A DNA stretch of 64,000 nucleotides from Mangifera indica (taxonomy: Eukaryota > Streptophyta > Magnoliopsida > Sapindales > Anacardiaceae), in the NCBI RefSeq assembly GCF_011075055.1, contig NC_058138.1, forward strand, positions 8,700,001-8,764,000. The letters are read 5' to 3'. Of this stretch, positions 46,311 to 58,460 are shown piece by piece; position 1 is the stretch's first letter; each line of letters begins with the position of its first letter. The notes under the pieces were generated by a model. That model worked only from the letters and a program-made list of their open reading frames with translations. It was not told where the DNA came from and did no database searches. The translations under genes and the position numbers were made by a program.

Positions 46311-47815
46311 ATCCTCCCCTTCTAATATGAATTTCATCCTCAAAATTCACTCAAATAGATATAGGAACCTCTACTGCATATCTTGCTCAACCTCTTATGT
46401 TACCTCTTTAACTCAGTGATTCCTCTAAAGAACCTTTACTAGGGGAATCTACTTATGTCTGAGCTCCTTAACTTGTCAGTCTAATATTTGAACTGGTACT
46501 CCTTATAAACTAAGTTATCCTTTAGCTTGACATCCCTAACACTAAGCACATGGGTGGGGTCACTAATATACTTACGTAACAATAATACATGGAACACATT
46601 GTGAATGTGATCCATGCTCTTTAGTAAGGCATGCTAGTAGACAAACTTACCTATATGTTCCAAAATCTCAAAGGGTCTCTCAAATCTCGGTGCTAACTTG
46701 CCTTTTCTATTGAATATCATAAAATGCCTATAAGGGATTACTGTGATAAACAACTTATCACTCATCTGAAACTCAAGATCATGTCTCTTATGATTCGTCT
46801 AACTCTTCTGACAGTTTTAGGCTTGCCTTATCCTTTCCTTGATCATCCTTACATCCTCAATCATCTTCTAAGTTAGCTTAGGTCTTAATGGCTAAGCAAA
46901 GACATCTATCTCTCTTATCTTATCCCACTGCAATAGTGATCTACATCTCTTGCCATACAAAGCTTTATAAGGAGCCATCTTGATGGTTACCTAGTAACTA
47001 TTATTATAAGCAAATTCCATCAACGATAATACATCCATTGGTGCCTTCACCAACTAGCCATTACAAAAAATGTCCCACAAAAGAACTTCATCCTCTTCCT
47101 TTTCACCTCCTTACCTTTGGCATAGTGACTTGAGGAAAATATGTAGCCCAAAAATAGAGAAGGGCTCGTGTATGAATCATCCATCCACCTCACTTCTCTG
47201 TCCAGGTAACAAGCCCTCAATATATCCTCGATCACCTAATTGACTTTCTTAGTCTATCTATCGGTTTAGGGATGATATGTTATGCTAAATTCCAATCTTA
47301 GGCCAAAGGATTTCTGCATACTCTACCAAAATGCTAAGATAAATCTAGTGTCTCGATCTAATACTATTACCTTGGGTACTCATGAAGTTTGACAATCTCC
47401 CTCACATAGATCTAACCTAGCTAATCTGTACTTGCAGTGTCTCTGATTGTGATAAAATATGTTGAATTGGTGAATCGATCCACTATAATCGATAATGCAT
47501 TATAGCTACCTTTGACCCTTGATAATTCGACCATAAAATCCATTGATATGTGTTCCCACTTCCACTCAGGAATGCTAAGGGTTACAAGAGTCCATATGGC
47601 TTCTGATGTTTAGCCTTAATCTGCTGACACACAAGACACTTAGCCACAAAATCTATAATGTCTTTCTTCATTCCTAGCCACTAGAATATCTTTCTCAGAT
47701 CCTGATACATCTTTACACTTCTAGGGTGGGCTGTGTAAAAGGAACTGTGTACCTTTACTAAGATCTTATCTTTAAAACTTTACTATTAAGAACATATATC
47801 CTCCCTCAGAACGTG
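46311..47815 (-). pseudogene. Family-B integrase and pol C-terminus, minus strand
   Basis: The minus strand gives, in order, a segment like [28 protein letters not shown] (zinc region), FSITYHP, IEDILRACYLD, EFAYNNSY and the chromodomain-side HVLSVRDVKLKDN, all with stops and indels between. These are integrase and tail motifs of a Tekay/Del-like gypsy. Protease, RT and RNase H are absent: the element is cut at about 47815. Confidence 0.85.
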
Positions 47816-47837
47816 ATATACATTTTTATTTTACTGA

Positions 47838-48109
47838 AGAAGTAAAAAAATATGAGAGAATTAGGGTTGATCGTGTTTTTATTTTCTCGATACATGACCA
47901 TACATAGTTTGTGTCTAGTTGCACAACTACGGTGACTTCCTGTTTCACTGCAATCATAATTTGATCCATTAATTGACTTTTTGCTAACCATACATGATTG
48001 TGTATGCTTCCTTACATAGGGCGCATACCCTTGAAAAATCATTAAACACCAAATTTAAAATTAGGAAAAAGATTGAAATACACTTGGGCTTACCTATGGG
48101 TGTTATAAG
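47838..48109 (-). repeat. Family-B LTR fragment, minus strand
   Basis: Closely matches 46025-46310 (shared AATTTGATCCATTAATTGAC and CTTGAAAAATCATTAAACAC blocks), so it is the first about 270 bp of another family-B LTR in inverted orientation. Confidence 0.8.
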
Positions 48110-48770
48110 AATATCCACATGGTCATGTACTATTGGACGTATACCCACGTATGGCTAGTGTATAGGTAGAGACATTAGAAATATAGAGATATAAAGGAGA
48201 GACATGCTTGTATACGTACCAAAAAATAAGGAAAAAGATTATTTTACCTTTAGGCTAGTGCATAGGTAGGGGATGAGTTAGAATAATCTAGAAAAGATAA
48301 AAAAGAGATAGTTAGACAATGTAAAGGTGTTTGACTTTGTTGAAGATGGAGCTAGACCCTGTTTAAGTTGGATCTAGGTCAAAAATAATAAAAGTCTAGA
48401 ACAGAGAGGTATACCTAGATAGCCATTAGCTGAATGCATAAATGGCTAGTTATGTAAAAACAATATTGCTATATGAGGATAAATACTTATGAGAGATGCA
48501 TCATGCACTCAACGCCAAGACATTAGCCATATATTTCAGTTCAAAGGTACATGGTAAGAGAGTGGCTTATAGTTAGTTCTTCACATGGTCAATAAGATGC
48601 ATCACATACGTGCCTATAGTAGAGGCTACCTGAGGATGGTTTTTAGTTATCGATCCCATAATTATACATATATGATAAAGGAAAGACATGACTAGTTCCT
48701 TGTGTGATCAAGGTATCATCATAATTAGTTAGCCTAATAGTCTGGTCATAATTTACTTAACTTTAAACTA
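48110..48770 (+). repeat. Family-B LTR fragment, plus strand
   Basis: Matches the middle of the solo LTR at about 29460-29860 (GTTGGATCTAGGTC, GAGATGCATCATGCACTCAA, ATCACATACGTGC). Both ends are undefined. Confidence 0.65.
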
Positions 48771-48872
48771 AACTAAAATTGAATTGTCCATTAGACTAAT
48801 TCAAAACAAGGACTTCACACCTTGGTCATGTGAGTATCTTAACTATGTAGTCCAATTTCTATACCACTATTG

Positions 48873-50629
48873 TGTTAGGGTAGATGCCTTAAAGCCAATC
48901 GAATTTGAAATTTTTTGATGTAATTTTAAATTAATCATTAATATAATGATATATTATTATTCAATTTATATGTTGTTTATTTATAAGATTGTACAAATAA
49001 CATGCCTTCAAAATGGTGAAACTCTGATAGGGGGATTAAATGACTAATCGTGAGAACCCTATATACACATTAAGTGGCTATTCTAAAAATGTTCGTAATC
49101 TCAACATTGCAATGAATAAGTGCATGTGCAATGATGATGTGATTACCATAATGTTAAGTAGCCTCTCTCGAAAATGGTTAAAGTTTTCACATGTCAAAGT
49201 TGTAGACAACTTGTGCAATATATGAGTGAACATTGTAGATGTGTTCATTAGATTGACATGATCAAAGGATATCCATATGGATGGTTACTATAGTGTCTAT
49301 GGAATAAATCCTTTGAACACTACATGTGCATTTGATCTTTTGACTTAAAGTCATTAGATTATCTCATGTAAAGATCGGTATGGTTTGACAATATCTAATG
49401 TGCTGTCATAATTAAGGTAACTATAAAGATAATAATAAACTATATCGTGAGATATATAAAGGCTATGGTTGAATGATAAATGATTCATCACTTCTAAACA
49501 CAGAAGAAAATATCACACATGAGAATACTGAATGACATCCATAACTATTTGACTTTGTAGCCATAATGGGATAAGGTTGTAGCCTAATTCAAGTAACTTA
49601 TTAATGTGTATCATTTCATATTAAAAAATTACTAAGATAGACACATTTCTATATCTCAATCTCGAGAGATATTAGTTGACGAAATGATTTAATTGCACAT
49701 AACTCTGATATTGTAAAAGCTTAAGAGATATCTATTGACACTCTATAATTTGGGTGGCCAGATGCTTTACTAGAGGTCAATCCTAGTCTGTGTCTAGATT
49801 CACCCTGAATCTAGACACTATTGGCTCAATAGAGAGCTTATGGGTCACATGCATAAAGGAGTTAAATCGAACTCAGAGGAGTGGATTATTTGTTGACAAT
49901 CCTGGTGTTTAAGGTTGAAAGAGAGAAATTGTGAATGGATTAGGTCTACCCAATGGGTTGAGAGGACTTAGTTTGACTATGTCTTGGCTAAATGCCAACT
50001 GTGCACTTGGTGTGATGTTGTTGGCCATACAAGTTCATGATGTCGGTCGACACACAAATGTGTACTAGCTGTGCAAATTTGTGGCCATACTTGCCATCAC
50101 ACATTTATGTACCAATCATGCAAAGCTTGGGCATACTAACTGGCATATATATGTGTGTTAGCTTTGCAAATGACCTTAGGAATGCTAGTTGTGCATCTTA
50201 CATGCCAGCCACGTATGTTGTTAAGAGTATCATACTCGCTTGGAATTTTAATTGTGCTTAGATGTTCAGCCGTGCTTGGATGCTTACACACATATATATA
50301 AAAGACATGTTTTTCATGCAATCATAAAGGCAACCAAATACAGAATAAAACCTTAGCCACTAGTTCTGCACTTCTCTCATCTTGTTGTGAACAGTAATTC
50401 TAGTTAAGAATCCTAACAGCCTCTTATGAGGGTTGGATAGCATATTTTCTCTAACCACATGAAGGTTAATGGAGCCATCAACATAGGTATAATTCTAAAA
50501 CACTGTATGAGTGTTTTGCATGTTTCATGAATTTTATGTTTAAAACGGGTATCCTGGCACCATGAAAACACTGTATGTGTTGTGCATATAATTCTAAGTT
50601 GTTGGTTATCAGCTTCTGAAAAACTTTCA
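48873..50629 (+). repeat. LTR of copia element 1
   Basis: Begins TGTTAGGGTAGATGCC and ends ...ACTTTCA just before a primer-binding site, 1757 bp. Upstream TATTG could be a target copy, but the partner at the far end is lost. No intact frame. Confidence 0.65.
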
Positions 50630-50630
50630 A

Positions 50631-50643
50631 TGGTATCAAAGCC
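50631..50643 (+). other. Primer-binding site of copia 1
   Basis: TGGTATCAAAGCC, one base off the usual initiator-tRNA match TGGTATCAGAGCC, one base after the LTR end. Confidence 0.65.
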
Positions 50644-51495
50644 AACGTTTATCATAATTTTCATAAAAATTACACCTGCATTGTTTGATTAATTTTATGT
50701 GTTAATTACATGTAATTGGATTAATCAAAGCTAGGCATAAAATTGGTAATGATGATTTGTGGTCGTGTCATTGTACGATTTGTTGAGTATCATGTATAAT
50801 GTAAACTATGTTAACTTTTGAAGTGATTATTCCCGATTTTCATTTGAGTTTTATTGACATTTATAGGTTAATCTTGGTTGAATGCCAGAGGTTTCATGTT
50901 GTTGCATGAAATTGTCCTTAAGTCGTGTTGTTTGCATGATTTGAGGGTTGTTACCGATATGAGTATGGTTTATGTGTCATATTTACTCACCCTAGCAATT
51001 GGCTTACCAAATACTAGGAGGTTTTATGGATTTTTTGTAACTGAAAAAAATCAAGAAAATAGGTTATGGAACACAGTTGGAGTTAAACCGTGCATGGTAG
51101 ATGTCTAGCGGACACCCCTTGGCACCATGTGTTGGTATAGACTGGACTAATTTTTGTCTAGCTATGACCACCACAAGGTGCCAACCGTGACCACCACAAG
51201 GTGCCGACCGTGCACCTTGGTGGAATCTCAGTCATGACCAGTGTTTTGTTTTTGTACCATCTAGCCATGCATCATGTTGGGATTTCTGTGAATTCTAGAA
51301 GCATGACTGGACACCTTACCTACATGTCTGGTAAAGTTGAAAATATTAGTCTAGTCTTGTGATGTTGAATTAGGACTAAATTGATATTTTTTTAAGCTTT
51401 GGAGTTGAATTATAATTTTATAAAATTTTAACGACCAGAATGTAATTTGACACACAGGATGATAATAATTAAACTTTAATTTTAATTGGTATATA

Positions 51496-51529
<34 letters not shown>

Positions 51530-52615
51530 AAGAGAGAGAGAGAGAGAGAGAGAGAAATGTATGTATGCATGGTGCCCAATATATAACCAATGAACCTTGT
51601 GGATGTTTTTGTTTTTAATTTTTATTTCATTTTTAGGTTGTAATTCTTAAATAAGGTCTATGCAACTTATCTTTTCCCCTTTTCTTTTTTAGATTAGATT
51701 ATTTTTATTTTCCTTAGAAATATGTAATTAGGAAACAAAGCAGTTTAATAATTGAAAATTGAAGATGAAAGGACAAGTGCAAAGACCCAAAGATGAAGAT
51801 TTACCAAGGTTGACTAGTCAAACTCCTCTTGACTTGAGGGCCTTGACATTAGTTATGACTATGTATTGACAGTTTTATTTTTACATTGTAGAATATATGT
51901 ATAGGTTTTATGTTATAAATGTCACCTAACATGTGGCTAAAATCTGATGGGATTAATTAATCGAATCCTTAATTTAAATATTAAGTCTAAGATTTAATTT
52001 GTGTCTTCCAATAAAACACACTAATTAAACCCTTATTTGTTGGAATCTTTTTTGCCAAAGTGAAGGATACTTTTCTACCAGGTGGAAAATTAGGTGATAA
52101 TCATATTGGGTTTGACTAAACTATTTTACTTTGCTTGTTTGCTAAAAGGAAGCTGAAGTATGTTAGAGGTACATACATTTGTTGATGTAAGAAGATATTT
52201 GGTATCCACACCATACTGATATGAAAAATCACATTTGAGGTAGCATAATTTGTTGGGTTAACACCTGGCTTAATATTATGGGATTTTAGTGATTAATTTG
52301 TAATTTACTTATTCAATTAATTTAAACTTGTTCACCAAAGCAAATGGGAGAATTAATGGATAAGGTCTCGGTCTATTAGGAAGTTCACTAAAACTTCCTA
52401 AGTTCAATAGTGAGGACTATTGGCTTGAGGAAAATAGTGGAGGCATTTTAATTATTAAATCATAATTAAAATAAATAGTAAATAAAATTACTAATTCTTT
52501 TATCAGTAAACTATAGATCACAAAATCACATGTCAAACCCAATGTATTAATTAATTCTTAAAAAAAAAATAAACTCATTAGAAGTAACTTCACTGATTGT
52601 TACAAAAATCTTCAA
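50644..52615 (+). other. Long leader of copia 1
   Basis: Non-coding 2-kb stretch between primer site and gag. Contains a repeated CCACAAGGTGCC motif at 51169-51205, a TA tract then a GA tract at 51508-51556, and a block (51770-52125) shared with 32990-33365. Short frames are not credible. Confidence 0.5.
51508..51556. repeat. (TA)n(GA)n compound microsatellite
   Basis: TA repeats pass directly into about 13 GA units. Confidence 0.85.
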
Positions 52616-52619
52616 TTTA

Positions 52620-55319
52620 TTCTACATCAAAAGAAGAGGTTGTACATCCTTGAAAGGTTATTGCCCTTTGAGCCTAGTTCCAATGCCACATAAGAGCAAA
52701 AAGATTTTTTTAGTAAGTATCTTGATAACCCCGTAGATGTTCAATGCCTCATGTCGACTTCTATGTCACCTGAGCTTCAAAAACAACATGAGGAAATGAA
52801 TGTTCAATCCATACTTGTACACCTTGAAGAGTCATATGACACTTGTGTAAGGGCTAAATGATATAAAGTGTCAAGTGTGTTGTTTGATTACAAACTCTTC
52901 AAGAGAAGACAAGTTAGCCCTCACGTGATCAAGATGGTTGACTACATTGAGTAGTTTGTAAGCCTAGGCTTCATCATGGACGATGAGCATGCCATTGACC
53001 TAGTGTTGAAATCTCTCTTTAAATCATGCATTAATTTTATTATGAATTTTAATTTGAACAAAAAGGAGAAAACCTTTGAGGAGTTGTTGTATATGCTCAG
53101 GCAAGCTGAACAAGAAGTATAAAAGGTAGCTTTGACTACTCTATTTGTGGTTTAAGCCCAAACATCAAAAGTTAAGGTCAAAAGCAAAGGCCAGGCTAAA
53201 GCCAAGCCCAAGCTTAAAGCAAAGAAGTAACTGATACTACTACTTAGCCTATAAGTAGTGTAGGGAAAGAAAAGGTTATCTGCTTCTATTATGGCAAGGT
53301 AGGTCACTAGATGAGATATTGTAAGGCCTTTTTAGAAAGCAAGAAGAAGAAGACAGCTAAAGCCTCTACTTTATGTATGTTTATCATCGAGATAAACTAT
53401 TCTCTTTATTCATCCTAGGTTGTAAATATAGGATGTGGTTCTCATATTTGTTCTTATATATAGGGATTGCTACAGAGTAGATTGCTCAACAAAGGAAAGG
53501 TTTACCTACGTGTTGGAAATGAAACATGTGTTGTTATATTAGTAGTAGGGTTTATTATCTTAAGTTGCCCATTTGGCTAGATTTAGAATTAAGAAATTAT
53601 TATTATGTTCCTTTTGTTTTAAAAACTTAGTTTTTGTGTCTATTTTAGACAAAAAAGGATATTTATTTTGTATTATTAGTGGTAACCATCAGTTTAAATA
53701 ATATTCTCTATGAAATAACTGAATTGTATAATGGTTTATATAATTTAAAAATAGATAATGAAATTATCAATGTGCAAAATAACAAATGATTAAAATTGAA
53801 TTATTTGAATACCACGTACTCGTGGCATTATAGGATAGGTCACATAGAACCAAAATGTATATCAAGACTTTTTGAACAAAAAATCTTGCAATCATTTGAC
53901 TTCCAGTCATATGATGAATGCGAATCGTGTCTATTAGGTAGGATAGTCAAAACACCCTTTATTAGACATAGTGAAAGGGCAACTGAACTTTTAAGGATTA
54001 TACACAATAATATGTGTAAGTCATGATAATGCATAATAGACATGAGGAAGGTTACTTTGTCACATTTATTGATGACTTCAATAGATATGACTATGTGTTT
54101 TTTTATGAAACATAAGTCTGAATGCTTTGATAAATTCAAAAAATTCAAGAATAAAGTAGAAAAACAACTTGGGAAGCAAATTAAGGTCCTCTGAAGTGAT
54201 CAAAGAAATGAATACCTAACTTAACTCACTCCTTCTAGTACTTCATAATATAATGGTGTATCTAAATAGAGGAATAGAACCTTGATGGAAATAATCGTGT
54301 CCACAATAAGTTCTTATTGCTTGCACCAGCATGTTCCTTGAGAAGGAATTTATTCTTAAGAGAATTAGTAAGAGGAGGGTAGAACTTGATGAAGTTTCTA
54401 AACCACAAGATACCACAGATGTTAGACAAGATGATGTGTTGTCACTGATGGTTGATCATGATGAGAAAGTTCCTCATTTTTAGGTGGAATAACCTTAATG
54501 TGCATTAGAGCTATATAGGTATACATGAGTACTTCATAAGCTAAAGAGATTTGGTTTTCTTCTAACTTAGCACGGTGATGTACTAATTATCAAGGATGAC
54601 GAACCTAAGACCGACGACGAGGCTGTTTCAAGTCCAAATTCTTATAAATAGTTGGATGTCATGAAATTTAAAATAGACTTCATGTACTAGAATCAAGTAT
54701 AGAATCTGATGGATGCACCTAAAGGGGTAAAACTCATAGGGTACAAATGGGTTTTTGAAAGGAAAATTGACATGGAAGGAATTATGCATACCTATGAAAC
54801 ACGATTGGTTGCCGAAGGTTTCACTTAGAAGTATGGTATCGACTATGATGAAACCTTTTCGCTAGTTGATATGCTTAAGTCATTTAGGATTTTGTTTGCT
54901 ATAGTTTCGTACTATAACTATAAAATCTTTCCGATCGATCTCAAGACCGCTTTCTTGAATGGTAACCTTGTAGAACACATCTATATGGTACAGCCTGATG
55001 GTTTCATTCTTACTAGACAAGTAAACAAGGTTTACAAACTGGAGAAGTCCATTTATGGACTTAAGTAGACTTTAGATTCATCAAAAATAAAAATGAACTA
55101 TATGTGTACAAGAAGGTTAATGGAAATGTGATTGCATTTCTGATATTATATGTTGATGACATCTTGATTATTGGAAATGACATACCAAACTTGTAATCGA
55201 TATAGGCTTGGTTATCTAAGTATTTCTCCATGAAAGACTTAAGAGAAACAACCTATATTCTTGGAATTAAAATTTACTGAGATAAAACTTGCAATCGATA
55301 TTGGCTTGGTTCTTAGGAC
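52620..55319 (+). pseudogene. Ty1/copia 1 gag-pol remnant
   Basis: Gag is readable from about 52625 (KRRGCTS-like start, then SPELQKQHEEMN, LEESYDT) to a Lys-rich tail at 53225. A zinc knuckle follows (53279-53320, with a stop), then a protease remnant with GCGSHIC near 53420, a GAG-pre-integrase domain at 53796-53980 (WHYRIGHI, CESCLLG), a shortened integrase ending near 54290, and RT from about 54690 (GYKWVFERKI, DLKTAFLNGN, YVDDILIIGN with frame changes at about 55150). RNase H and the 3' LTR are missing: copia element 2 begins at 55320 inside the pol region. Domain order (integrase before RT) defines copia. Confidence 0.85.
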
Positions 55320-56879
55320 TGTTAGTGTATGCCCTAAGAAGCATTCATGTTGTTGGTTTCAGGGTATTTCATCTTGTATATAATTTTTTAAATAATTTAT
55401 TAATAAAGAAACAATTCTTTTGTTCATATGCATAAACTGTTTCCTTTATTTTGTTGTAATATAAAGTATGTGTATAAATTGTCTAGATGACTTACTAAAT
55501 ACAAACTGAATCATTGAATTGTCCCTTATGGACATGATTTAACTTGGACAATTATATCGCATAGTAAGCATACTGAATATCTTTGTTAAATGTCATGAGA
55601 TGACATTAATGTGGGTAACGATGATGGTCATGTCATTAGGGTATTAGTATGGATTAATAGTTAGATAACTGTTTTTCAAACACAACAAATATCGATAAAT
55701 CACATGGTCATTAAATCATAGTCAATGACTTATCAGAATATCATACTAGTGTACAAAGTAATCCTTTAACCTGAGATGTCATAGTCGGATCTAATACGGA
55801 TATGTATGATTCATATGGTGTATATATAGGGTTAACCATATCTCATAAAACAAACCATACTAGTCATGTGTTATTTGTATGTGGAGAAGAGTAATGGTCA
55901 AGATGGGATCCATTAACTCAAAAAGTATTAGGTTCTGAATATCTACTAATTCGATCTGGATCTAAGTTTTAAAGCAAACATTGATAAATATTGGAAATCA
56001 AATCTTTGACCAAAGTATAAGATAAGTTATAGGAAAGATGTTTGTTATGACATATTCTGAATATTTAAATCGATGATTCGTAAAGAATCGAAATTAGCAC
56101 TTTGATAATCTATGAGTTCGAAATCGATTTGTATTGGATAACAGAAGGATATTATCTACATGGAACATACGATTAGATATTTTAGGTTCAATAGAGTATT
56201 TCTTTATCGTGGTTTAGAGGCTATGACATATTGCTAGATGTTTACCATAGATGTTGAGTTTTCAGATACATTTTCGGATCATTCGAAAAAGAACTCACGA
56301 CTATGTCATGGTGAACCTAAAGGATCACACCAATAAACCAAGCTTACGAGAGGGAGAATTAATTATCCAGGGTTAACTAGCACCTTTCGAAGGATAATAA
56401 GACTAATATAAAATATTATATGGATGCAAAAATAAAACATTAAAAGATAAGGTGTTAGAGAGATGAAATTAATGTGGCTAAGACATATTAGATATATATA
56501 TGCATGGAAAATCTTTTAATCAACATTTTGGTGGGCTAAAAGTAGAATTTTAGAAAACTACAACTGACCACCATTATAAAAGAATGAAGTTAGTTCATTC
56601 AAAGTGAGTTAGTCCATTTTAAACTAAAATTTCTCTCACATAATTGCAAAACTCTCTCCCTTTTTTATCTCACAACAAAGGTTGTATTTTGGCTTGGTGG
56701 TGGACTTTCTTTGGAGGTCTTGCAAGTGAGAGACTCATTTTATCATCTTATATCCATATAGGAGGCAAAAGAGTAGATAAAATCCTTATTTTTTCTCTCT
56801 TTTGCAAATGCATGCTTTGATTCTTTCTCTCTTGACATGTATATTTGTTTTGCATTTATTCTCTTCACCTAATATTTCA
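55320..56879 (+). repeat. LTR of copia element 2
   Basis: TGTTAGTGTATGCCCTAAG...AATATTTCA, 1560 bp, followed by ATGGTATCAGATC, a primer-site-like string. It is not closely similar to the copia 1 LTR, so this is a second family. Confidence 0.65.
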
Positions 56880-56881
56880 AA

Positions 56882-56893
56882 TGGTATCAGATC
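56882..56893 (+). other. Primer-binding site of copia 2
   Basis: TGGTATCAGATC, matching the initiator Met-tRNA end except for late mismatches. Confidence 0.6.
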
Positions 56894-58460
56894 TTGGTTC
56901 AACACCTTACATGTCTTTTTTAAGCTAAATGTATGATTTTTATACATAAGGATATGTATATGTATCATATGTATATATGCATATTGTTAGTTTGCTAGAA
57001 TATCAAGCTTTTAAAGCATGTTTTGCTTTATAACTCTTGGCTAAGTTTTATTTCTTTTTTCCATGTTCTAATTATTTTAAGATGAAGAGCATGTGATTTA
57101 AGGCATTTATATGATGAAGTGTTCATAGGATGGATGTATATGTGCTTGATTAAGACATACATGTGCTTTTTGGCTTGAGAATCAAAATTTAAATCTTGGA
57201 ATTTTTATTGATACATGTTGGTTAGATGTATATGATGATATACATTAAAAGATTTATGCTAATTTTGTGTATTGTACATAAAATGCATGAATTAAGGGTA
57301 TGCATGTATTGTATATGCAGAGGAAAGTTTCATGTATGGAGATATGTTAATATATTTGTTTATATATATTGAAATTGTTCATAAAAAATTATGGATTATT
57401 TTTTAAGTTCATATTTGGATATGCTAAATGATGTTTTAATGTTGATTAAGACATTTGGATGAAAATTATGATACATGTGATTAATGTATATAATTACATA
57501 TAACCTAAAAGGATATGATGGATGGTGAAAGTACTTGCATGTTGTTTTGAATGGTAATGGATGTATATGAGCCATGAGATGATTTGCATGATTTTGTTTA
57601 CTTTAGTTGAATAAAGGGTTGTGTATAAGAATCAACTTACATTAATGAGACTAGATGCATTTGTTGAATAAAAGGTTATGTACAAGAATCAACTTGCAGT
57701 AATGAGATTAGGTGCATTAGTTGAATGAAAAAAATTATGTACAAGAATCAACTTGCATTAATGAGATTAAATGCATTAGTTGAATGAAAGGTTGTGAACA
57801 AGAATCAACTTGCATTAATGAAATTAGATGCATTAGTTGAATGAAACATTGTATATAAGAATCAACTTACATTAATATGATATGAGTGTATAAGTTGATA
57901 AAGGTACACAAAGTCAACTAACACTTAATGTTGATTGAGTGTGAAAGTTGTTATTGTCTAGTGTTTGGTAAATGTTATCTAAAATAAATAGTTCAGATTT
58001 ATCTTGTTCTTAAGTGATTATTTTTATCATGACCAAGAATTCTATTACGTGATGACATGATGAAAATGTCATTTTGGGAAAGTGTGATAGTTTGGATTTA
58101 ACTAGCCGAGGGTACCAAGAATTCTATTATATGAGGTATCCAGAACAAAGGACATGCTAAATGAATCGAGTCTTATATAAGGATATAAATGGAAAAGGTT
58201 TCCTGCTTATTAAATTTAATTAAACAAGATTTCTATTATGTGAGGTTAATTACGTTTAATAAGAATTCAATTTTCCACTAAGAAATTTAATCTGATGAAA
58301 CTTCGGATCCTGTCTAAGGGAGTGTGGGATTCGAATAAAATAGTTGGAGCTAATGAAATTATGCAATAAAAGGGTTTAAATTCATATATATACAAGACAC
58401 AAATAAAAAATTATTTCTTTTTGCAATATTTTCTAAACGATTGTGATAAGATAAAAAGAA
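56894..58460 (+). other. Long leader of copia 2
   Basis: Non-coding, AT-rich. Holds the 57-bp minisatellite (57604-57890) and three copies of an AAGAATTCTATTAYRTGA-like motif near 58035, 58117 and 58229. Confidence 0.55.
57604..57890 (+). repeat. 57-59 bp minisatellite, five units
   Basis: TTGAAT starts at 57607, 57664, 57721, 57780 and 57837, each followed by AAGAATCAACTTRCATTAAT and an ATGCATTAG-like end. Units differ by a few bases. Confidence 0.88.

Noticed and set aside
50037..50664. Short frames in the copia 1 LTR
   Set aside because: Inside an LTR just before the primer-binding site, on both strands, without recognisable domains.
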